This document shows, piece by piece, positions 1-7,200 of a DNA stretch of 15,615 nucleotides. Each line of letters opens with the position of its first letter. Position 1 is the first letter of the stretch. The stretch spans positions 1 through 15,615 of the forward strand of contig JAGGXT010000357.1 of the NCBI GenBank assembly GCA_021162905.1, read 5' to 3'. Below the pieces are notes generated by a model that searched no databases, was not told the DNA's origin, and saw only the letters and a list, made by a program, of their open reading frames with translations. Made by a program: the position numbers and the translations under genes. The DNA is from Candidatus Odinarchaeota archaeon (lineage in GTDB: Archaea > Asgardarchaeota > JAGGXT01).

Positions 1-329
1 AGTATATGCGCTTTTGCTTGATAATTTTGCATTTATAAGTATTTCTATAGAAATCTTATTAAAAATATTCTTCAAATGAAAAATCTAAGTATTTTATCAG
101 ACTTGTTCTTACAAAATATTAAGATAAGGTTATATTAAAAGTTTGTTATATCAAAATAAATAATATATTCCTACTTTGTTTCTTTTAACTTAATTCATAA
201 AATATCAAGTTGTTTTTAAAAGCAATATCTCTGTTAACGACTACTTTTCACAAAGAGCCTCTATGAAAATCTATATAAGTTAAGCCTTCAAAATAATTAA
301 CTCATCAAATTAAAAACAAGGTTGATACT
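1..329. other. Gene-free AT-rich leader region
   Basis: I see no supportable gene here on either strand. The longest ATG-initiated frame I checked (from base 77) stops after 20 codons. The stretch is very AT-rich, with T-runs and A-runs, and the only recognisable signal is a TATA-like box close to the peptidase gene, listed separately. The first ten bases (AGTATATGCG) resemble the TATA-like sequences found before the surface-protein gene and after pyrK, so a promoter at the very edge is possible but cannot be shown. Confidence 0.6.
271..280 (+). promoter_or_regulatory. Probable TATA box of the M28 peptidase gene
   Basis: The sequence CTATATAAGT sits about 50 bases before the ATG at 330. With the usual archaeal spacing of roughly 25 bases from TATA box to transcription start, RNA would begin near 298-302, giving a leader of about 30 bases. 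That leader contains AAGGTTGA just before the ATG as a weak ribosome binding site. This is inferred from position and composition only. Confidence 0.45.
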
Positions 330-2312
330 ATGTATTGGGATTATATTCAATTAGTGAACAAAAATATCTCAGGAGAAATTGCTAAAGAAAATATTATGAA
401 AATATCTCAATATCATAGGATACAAGCTTCTAAATGGTTTCATGATGCAATAACGTTCTTAGTCGAGGAAATAAAGAAAATTGGTCTTTCGCCTGAGGTA
501 CATAAATTTAAAGCTGATGGTGAAATCAAATATTTTGAGCATAAATCGCCGATTGGATGGCATGCCGAATTTGCTAGGCTTGAGATGATAGAACCTAAGT
601 ATCAAAAGCTAGCTGATTTTTTGGAGGTCCCATCATCATTAATAGTTCATAGCAAATCAACTCCAGAAAAAGGCGTAACTACTGAAGTTATATATGTTGG
701 GAAAGGCAATAAAAATTCGGATTATGAAAATAAAGACGTTTCTGGTAAGATCGTGTTGGCATACGGGCGACCATTTGATGTTCATTATCACGCAGTTGAA
801 AAGCGCGGAGCTGTGGGTATAATTCTTTTTAATAAGAACATTAAGAATCCAGAAGCATATCCATATCTTGGATTCTGGCCTTCGAAATCTGAGATTGATA
901 AAATCACGTTCGGATTTACTTTACCGTATAAGAAGGCTATGCAGATAATTAGTATGCTTGAAGATGGTAAGAAGGTTGTTGTAAAAGCTCAAGTTAAGTC
1001 TGAGTTTTTTGAAAGCAACCTAGAGGTTGTTACAGTAACAGTAAGTGGTACCGACCTAAAAGATGAGGAAGTGCTATTGATCTCACATATATGTCATCCA
1101 AAACCCGGAGCTAATGATAATGCTTCTGGAAGCGGTTTACTTATAGAAATATTGCGTGTTCTTAAAGAGCTACTAGATTCTAAAAGGATATCTCTTAGGA
1201 GAACAATCAGATTCATGTGGGTACCAGAATTTTATGGTACATTTGCGTTCTTATATTCACATCCAGAGATTGCAGAGCGAATAAAATTTGGAATAAACCT
1301 AGACATGGTTGGCGAAGATCAAGAAAAAACCAAGTCTGTATTAACAATAGTAGATCCACCATTATCAAATTACTCCTTTATATCCTCAGCAATGGAGTAC
1401 TTTATCTCAACAGTATCCGAAATGGGATTTGAACAGTTTGGCGGTTTAGACTTTTTGCCTAAAATTAAATATAAGCGCACAAAATACATAGGGGGTAGCG
1501 ATCATGCGGTCTTTGTTGATTCAACCTACGGTATTCCGTTCACGGCATTAATCCAATGGCCAGACATCTTTTACCACTCAAGTAGCGATGATATTTCAAA
1601 AGTATCTCCAAATGTCCTTAAAATTATAGGGACTGCTGCACTATCCCTAGCGTTATCTCTTGCAAATCCCTCAGTCATAGACGCTTATCTATTTGCAAAT
1701 AGATTATATGTGGATATAATCCTAAAAATTGCTGAATACGAAAGACGATGTATCTCTGCAATTGAAAAATTTGATAATAAAAACGCTAAAGCTACGCTTA
1801 AAGCACTTTTGTATATTTTTCAAGAGCTGACTCAACTATATAACCAAGCATTTAATACAATCAGAGAATACACTAAAAATAATAGCGTAATTGATAGTAT
1901 AATAAAAGCATACCTTGATCAGATTGAAAGAACTATCAAAGCTACTGAAAGTAAAATACACGAATTTGCAAAGCAGAAAAACATTGATTTAAGCTCTCTG
2001 ACAATGACCGAAATTGAAAAAGATGCAAATAAAATTATTATTAAACGGAACTTTAAATCTCTCTTCCCCTATAGAGATTTCATCAGGAAATTATCGGAAG
2101 AGAGACGCGAGTGGTATACAAAAAAGATGGAGGAGTCTCCATATCTTCGTTCATTACTTGAAGAGCTATTTAATTTTGCAAATGGAAAATGGAGTTTTTA
2201 CCAGATATATAGCTTGCTAGTTGCAGAATATAGATCCTTTGAGTTAAAAGATTTATTAGAGATTACAAAAGACTTGGAGAAAACAGGCTATGTATCCTTC
2301 CTTTCTGCTTAG
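330..2312 (+). CDS. PA-domain M28-type zinc aminopeptidase (DUF4910-like) with helical/winged-helix tail
   Basis: This is probably a cytoplasmic zinc aminopeptidase that removes N-terminal residues from peptides; there is no signal peptide. Residues about 117-200 look like a protease-associated (PA) domain inserted before the catalytic core (VSGKIVLAYG, then GAVGIILFN). The catalytic core carries the expected co-catalytic metal ligands: H253 in ISHICHPKPG, D263 in GANDNASG, E300 in WVPEFYGT, D325 in NLDMVGED, and H416 in FYHSSSDD. The HxCHPxxGANDNASG form is typical of the DUF4910/DUF2172 branch of clan MH rather than classical secreted M28 enzymes. After about residue 450 follows a largely helical segment, and the last 60 or so residues look like a small winged-helix fold. 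The ATG at 330 is the natural start. The gene ends 16 bases before the convergent pyrG stop. The family is clear; the substrate is unknown. Confidence 0.85.
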   Translation: MYWDYIQLVNKNISGEIAKENIMKISQYHRIQASKWFHDAITFLVEEIKKIGLSPEVHKFKADGEIKYFEHKSPIGWHAEFARLEMIEPKYQKLADFLEVPSSLIVHSKSTPEKGVTTEVIYVGKGNKNSDYENKDVSGKIVLAYGRPFDVHYHAVEKRGAVGIILFNKNIKNPEAYPYLGFWPSKSEIDKITFGFTLPYKKAMQIISMLEDGKKVVVKAQVKSEFFESNLEVVTVTVSGTDLKDEEVLLISHICHPKPGANDNASGSGLLIEILRVLKELLDSKRISLRRTIRFMWVPEFYGTFAFLYSHPEIAERIKFGINLDMVGEDQEKTKSVLTIVDPPLSNYSFISSAMEYFISTVSEMGFEQFGGLDFLPKIKYKRTKYIGGSDHAVFVDSTYGIPFTALIQWPDIFYHSSSDDISKVSPNVLKIIGTAALSLALSLANPSVIDAYLFANRLYVDIILKIAEYERRCISAIEKFDNKNAKATLKALLYIFQELTQLYNQAFNTIREYTKNNSVIDSIIKAYLDQIERTIKATESKIHEFAKQKNIDLSSLTMTEIEKDANKIIIKRNFKSLFPYRDFIRKLSEERREWYTKKMEESPYLRSLLEELFNFANGKWSFYQIYSLLVAEYRSFELKDLLEITKDLEKTGYVSFLSA

Positions 2313-2328
2313 AAAGTATATCTATTAT

Positions 2329-3975
2329 CTATTTATTTTCTCTGTTATCCAGCACGGCCTTAATAAAAGCTACATAAATAGGACTGGGTCTTAAAGGTCT
2401 TGATTTGTACTCTGGATGGAACTGTACGCCAACGGCCCAAAAATCTTTCAATTCAATAGCGTTAATAATTCTATTCCTCTCGTCTACCGCTGAAACAATC
2501 AATCCCTTTTCTTCAGCCATTTTAGCATACTCTGGAATAATATGATATCTATGCCTAAATCTTTCCACTATAACTTTCTCCTTATATGCGTCAAACAGTT
2601 TCGTATTAGGCTTAATATAAATTTTATGACCCCCTAATCGCATAGTTCCTCCTTTCTCTACAATTTTTTTCTGTTCTGGAAGTAAATCTACAACGGGATA
2701 AGGGGTTTCTGGATCTATCTCCGTGCTATTTGCGTTTCTTAAATTTAAATAGTTTCGACAGAATGCTATGAACATAATTTGAGCGCCAAAACATATTCCG
2801 AGAATTGGCTTTTTAATTTTCATAGCATAAGTGGCTGCCTTTATCATTCCCTCAACTCCACGTTTTCCAAAACCTGGTGTGAGTAAAACACCATCAATGT
2901 TATCTATTTCACTAAGCATTTTGTCATCGTCTTCTATTTTTTCAGAATCTATAAATCTTAATTCAATACCAGCATTATTTGCATAACCTGCATGCTTCAG
3001 CGCCTCATTTATACTGATGTAACTATCTTTGATTGTAACGTATTTCCCTACTAATCCAATGACGGCTTTGACTTTTAATTGCTTTATTCTATCAATGAAC
3101 GCTTTCCATTCCTTGTAATTGCTTTGCCTCCTCTCCAGTTTTAAATATTCAACTATTATATCTCCAAGACCCTGCTTTTCAAAAATTAGCGGCATCTCAT
3201 ATATGATATTAACATCAGGATTTGAGATTACTGCTCTTTTTTCAACGTTAGAGAATAAGCTTATTTTTGCTCTGGACTCGCTATCTATATATCGTTCCGC
3301 TCTACAAATGATTATATCTGGCTGCAACCCAGCACCTTGTAAGAATCTCACACTGTGCTGAGTGGGTTTTGTTTTAAACTGCCCAACTGTCTTCAAAAAT
3401 GGAACATAAGTTACATGTATAAGAATAGCATTTTCTTTTCCAATTTCTAAAATAAACTGCCTTATGGCTTCTAAAAATGGCATCGACTCGATATCGCCTA
3501 CTGTACCCCCAACTTCTACAATAAGTATATCTGGATTATTATAAGTAGCAACGTTCTTAATTCTTCTTTTTATCTCCCCAACTATATGTGGTATAATCTG
3601 TATAGTTTTTCCAAGATACTCACCAACTCTCTCCTTTAATATCACACTTAAGTATATCTGTCCACTTGTGACATTGTTCATTGGATGTAAATTTTGATCC
3701 AAGAATCTTTCATATGTGCCAAAATCTTGGTCTATTTCACAAATTCTAAATGTGGAGTTCCCTACAGGAGTGAAGTTCCAGACTTGCTCAGTCACGAAAA
3801 CTTCGCCATGTTCAATCGGATTCATAGTTCCAGCGTCAACGTTAAAATATGGATCTATTTTCATCATATCTATTTTATATCCTCTAAATTGTAACAACTT
3901 AGCGATAGAAGCCGCAGTAATACCCTTACCTAATCCGCTCATAACTCCTCCAGTAATAAAAATAAACTTAACCAT
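2329..3975 (-). CDS. pyrG: CTP synthase (glutamine-hydrolysing)
   Basis: It makes CTP from UTP, ATP and glutamine, the last committed step of pyrimidine nucleotide synthesis, in the cytoplasm. The N-terminal amidoligase domain (about 1-275) shows the P-loop GGVMSGLGKGIT at 9-20, KIDPYFNVDAGTMNP at 39-53, HGEVFVTE at 56-63, EVGGTVGDIES at 154-164 with the metal-binding Glu, and KTKPTQHS at 201-208. The C-terminal class I glutamine amidotransferase domain has PGFG at 367-370, nucleophile C395 in GICFGAQ, and H520 and E522 in QFHPEYKSRP. The protein has 548 residues against about 530-545 for the family. Between VTE and the IDQDFGTYERF segment there is a net gain of about 13 residues (around 64-79) where other CTP synthases have DGAET; the metal-binding Asp is retained as D84. 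It starts with ATG at 3975, has a weak GTGG-type ribosome site, and is divergent from the surface-protein gene. Confidence 0.97.
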   Translation of the reverse strand: MVKFIFITGGVMSGLGKGITAASIAKLLQFRGYKIDMMKIDPYFNVDAGTMNPIEHGEVFVTEQVWNFTPVGNSTFRICEIDQDFGTYERFLDQNLHPMNNVTSGQIYLSVILKERVGEYLGKTIQIIPHIVGEIKRRIKNVATYNNPDILIVEVGGTVGDIESMPFLEAIRQFILEIGKENAILIHVTYVPFLKTVGQFKTKPTQHSVRFLQGAGLQPDIIICRAERYIDSESRAKISLFSNVEKRAVISNPDVNIIYEMPLIFEKQGLGDIIVEYLKLERRQSNYKEWKAFIDRIKQLKVKAVIGLVGKYVTIKDSYISINEALKHAGYANNAGIELRFIDSEKIEDDDKMLSEIDNIDGVLLTPGFGKRGVEGMIKAATYAMKIKKPILGICFGAQIMFIAFCRNYLNLRNANSTEIDPETPYPVVDLLPEQKKIVEKGGTMRLGGHKIYIKPNTKLFDAYKEKVIVERFRHRYHIIPEYAKMAEEKGLIVSAVDERNRIINAIELKDFWAVGVQFHPEYKSRPLRPSPIYVAFIKAVLDNRENK

Positions 3976-4009
3976 AGCAATCCACTTGTTTTTTAAAAAT
4001 TTGGATTCA

Positions 4010-4024
4010 TAGAATTTAAACTTT
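4010..4024 (-). promoter_or_regulatory. Possible TATA box of pyrG
   Basis: On the minus strand this reads AAGTTTAAATTC, a TATA-like element about 40 bases before the pyrG ATG at 3975. The expected transcription start near 3990 would give a leader of about 15 bases. A second AT-rich candidate (TTTTTAAAAA around 3991-4002) lies closer and would give an almost leaderless message. I cannot choose between them from sequence alone. Confidence 0.3.
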
Positions 4025-4076
4025 TCACATCATTTTTAATCATCATAAAAGCTTTATATTATGACATGACTAATAA

Positions 4077-4090
4077 TTTAAAGTATATAT
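4077..4090 (+). promoter_or_regulatory. Possible TATA box of the surface-protein gene
   Basis: The sequence TTTAAAGTATATAT resembles archaeal TATA boxes. It would place transcription start near 4110, giving a leader of about 75 bases. A closer alternative is TTTATTAAAG at 4141-4150, which would give a near-leaderless message from 4171. The AAAGTATATAT core recurs at the right end of the window around 15512-15522. Confidence 0.35.
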
Positions 4091-4139
4091 GCGTCCTCTA
4101 ATGTGGGATTTATGTTATTATAACAAGTTTTGGGACGCA
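4090..4139 (+). repeat. Nested inverted repeats upstream of the surface-protein gene
   Basis: An outer inverted repeat pairs TGCGTCC (4090-4096) with GGACGCA (4133-4139), with an extra possible G-U pair inside. Between them lies a second dyad, TGTTAT-T-ATAACA (4113-4125). It could fold as RNA if transcription starts upstream, or serve as DNA operator sites in the pyrG/surface-gene divergent gap. The pairing is seen directly; any function is inference. Confidence 0.4.
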
Positions 4140-4185
4140 CTTTATTAAAGTATGAGATGGTGTCCAGTCATTGGAGATGGGGGTA

Positions 4186-4260
4186 ATGGGTAGAAAATGG
4201 CTATTACTTAGCACGTCTTTCCTATTATTTTGCCTTATAGTGTCATCATTAAGTAGCCAA
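4186..4260 (+). other. Signal peptide of the surface protein and start-deciding ribosome site
   Basis: Basic residues R3 and K4 are followed by a hydrophobic run (WLLLSTSFLLFCLIV) and small polar residues (SSLSSQS), a standard Sec signal-peptide layout. The bases TTGGAGATGGGGGTA directly precede the ATG at 4186 and supply the purine-rich ribosome site, which favours this ATG over the in-frame TTG at 4171 and ATG at 4177. No lipobox cysteine is placed right for a lipoprotein. Confidence 0.6.
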
Positions 4261-7200
4261 AGCTTTGTTGAAGTCCCCTTAAATGATAAAATAATAGAAA
4301 CTTCTAAAGAAACAGAGAATAATAATCCACAATTGTCAAATCGAAATACTGAAGCTACATCGTGGTGGAATAAGTCATTTGAATATAGAGTAAAAATCTC
4401 TATAACTGAAAGAGCAAATCTGAGCATTACACTATTCCCAATAAATGTATATCTTGAATTCAAGGAGAATCACGCTCACAAGGATAGCATAAGAGTCCTA
4501 TTCTGGGATGGTAATAATTGGATAGGCCCGCTTGTTTCTCAGGTTTGGAATAAAACTTTCTATGATGATGGAATCCATTTGAAATCGGCCACAGTAACTT
4601 TTCTTGTGAATTTAACAGAGTATGAAACCGTTAACTATTACATTTATTACTCGAAATATGATAGAGGGGCGGTCTCATTCACTCCAATGGTTCAAGGGTA
4701 TGAAGATGAAAGCATAGATAACGATTATTGGTTTCAAGGAAAATATTACAAAGTATATACAAACCACCTTCGTAATGGAAAAATAGAAAAACTTTGGCAT
4801 CTAATAACCAATAATGAAATAGGGAACCCCGGATCACCTGGAAATACATATTTTCCTACACATTATGACCCGTATAGTACCGCGCTAGGCAATACGTACG
4901 GCGCTGCAATAAATGTAGAAGGTATTACTGAAAGCGGACCTATTTTCATTAAGTACCATACAACTGCTCAATTTTCTGGAAGTTACGACGATAAAGCTGA
5001 AATCACATATACATTTTATTGGTTCGGTTGGGTTGTCGAAGTTAATAGTTCATGCAATGATGACGTAGATTGGAGCTATTTCTATTCTATCTGGTGGATG
5101 TTCGATCCTGGCGTCATGCCATCTCTCTATATATTTCGTGAACCCAATGACGAGGAAATATATGAAAACTTCGCTACTGGTACTTGGAATAGAGTATATA
5201 AATATGGAAATGTAACTAGGGTTGCATTTTATGATACAAATGATGGTGAAGGAGTTGGATACGGCGAAATAGATGTTCAAGCTTACAGGTTTACATCTTA
5301 CGCTCGTTTTCACTACATCTATTATTACTATTACACCTATCAATATTGGTATAAGCGTTATAATGAAGTAGCGAATGATGCTGGTAGCTGGGAATACGAA
5401 AAATATGTTATGGTTGTATGGAATGCTACAGAAGGTTTAGATCCATTCAAAAAAATGACAATAGAGTTTCAGAATAATCCAGAAATAGAAATTGGAGAAG
5501 AGAGAATAATATTCCAGCTTAAAGTCAATGTTTTTGACGGTAATAATAATCCAGTGCCTGGTGCTAATGTATATGTCTTCTCGGGAGACCAACTAATTCA
5601 AAGTGGTATTACACAGTCTAATGGTTATATAATACTTCCGATTGATCAAGAGGGAACCTACGATATATTAGTGAACTATACTACTTCATATCAGCAAAAT
5701 GACGAATATATGACGGTTTCAGCAGAATCTCAGGCTGTGGTTGAGTACCCCGATGATGTTTTCCAGACCGTATCAAAAGATATATTTCTTCCAATGGGAA
5801 CTTTAAATATTACTGTTATTGACCTACTTGGCAGGGACCTTGCCTCTGATGCAATAATTGAAATTTATAATGGAGGTTATGAAATAACTGGTGGTCCTAG
5901 AACAACAACTAATGGACAAATCATTCTACCATTCTTTCCTCATGGAGAATATACTATTTATACCAGCTACCAGCCTCTCGAAAGAAGTGTTGAATTCTGG
6001 ATATTCAGAATTACGGAAACTCAAATAGATTTCTCCTTTACTCAAAGTGAATTCATAATTACTCAACCTATTGGTGATTTGCTTATAAAAGTCAACGCAT
6101 ATGACGGCCACGGTATTCATGATATTTCTCTTCTTTTAAGTAATGCCTCTAATGTAAAGGGTGTTAAATATCATTCAATATCGACAAACGCAACAGGCTA
6201 TGCATATCTTTATAGAATAGAAAACGCTACCTGGAATCTACATATTTCTGCCACAGATTCTTATAATCAGCCTTTAGATAGGGATATAACAATATTTAGA
6301 CTTAATAATACACTATCTGAATCAACATTGTCAGTAATATTACCACTAACAAGACTTAACATATTGGTAACTGTGGGTGGCGAGAATTATGAAGGGGCAA
6401 CCATAGAGGTAAGAAAAGAGGGTTCTTCTAACATTCTTACAAGCGGAACGACTAATGCATCTGGTCAAATTACATTTTCCTTAATCTTGGAAGGAAAATA
6501 TAACGTTACGGCAATAGTTTACATTTCGAAAAACTTGAGTATTGTATATGCGTCTAATAACTACAGTGCAGTGTTTGAATTTAAATTCCCCGGTTTCACA
6601 TACTCTGAAAAGGACTCTGTAATGGTAAATGGAAACTCGACAAATGTCTTTTTCTACTACTACAACGATAATATTACAATAAAAGTTAATTACTACAACA
6701 GAACTGGTTTATCCACAAACCCAATCGATATACCAATAAGTGGTTCTGAGAATATTACAATATGGATATATCTTGGAAATAACTTAGTGCATCATATTAC
6801 AAAGGGGAGCAGTCTTGGTAACATTATAATTGAAGAGTTAAATAATGGAACATATTACCTACATATTAGTACCAGTTTATTGAAGTTGAATGCCTCTGCA
6901 CTATATTATACGATCAAGGTAATTATCTATAATAAAACATACAACTCACCTACGCCTATTTCCTATCTTCTTAAAGTCGCATCTGTAGATGCTGATGCTT
7001 ATGTAAGTAAAGGCACGATTACTGTTGAATGGTCCAAGAAAACATCCTTAACGCTCTACTATAATGACACAATTCATAATTTACCAATACCAGATGCAAA
7101 TGTAACATATGTGATAACAAATATAGAGCAAACATACTACTATAAAAATACCTTCGATTATGATCCCAATAATAAGTCTTACGTATTAAATTTAGATACT

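Noticed and set aside
77..139. Short ATG frame in the leader region
   Set aside because: Only 20 codons, no ribosome site and no conserved character.
2581..2595. TATATGCGTC match inside pyrG as a regulatory site
   Set aside because: It lies within conserved coding sequence and matches only the first ten bases of the shared intergenic 12-mer, so chance is the simpler explanation.
3716..4012. 98-codon plus-strand frame opposite the start of pyrG
   Set aside because: It is antisense to highly conserved pyrG codons and its sequence mirrors their composition.
4110..4463. 117-codon frame on the minus strand over the surface-gene start
   Set aside because: It overlaps the signal peptide and first domain of a strongly supported gene, has no recognisable motif, and would fill the divergent promoter region.
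5280..5400. Tandem-repeat or low-complexity error in the Tyr-rich stretch
   Set aside because: Codons for the tyrosines vary (TAT and TAC mixed) and the frame stays open on both sides, so it is coding sequence, not a slippage artefact.
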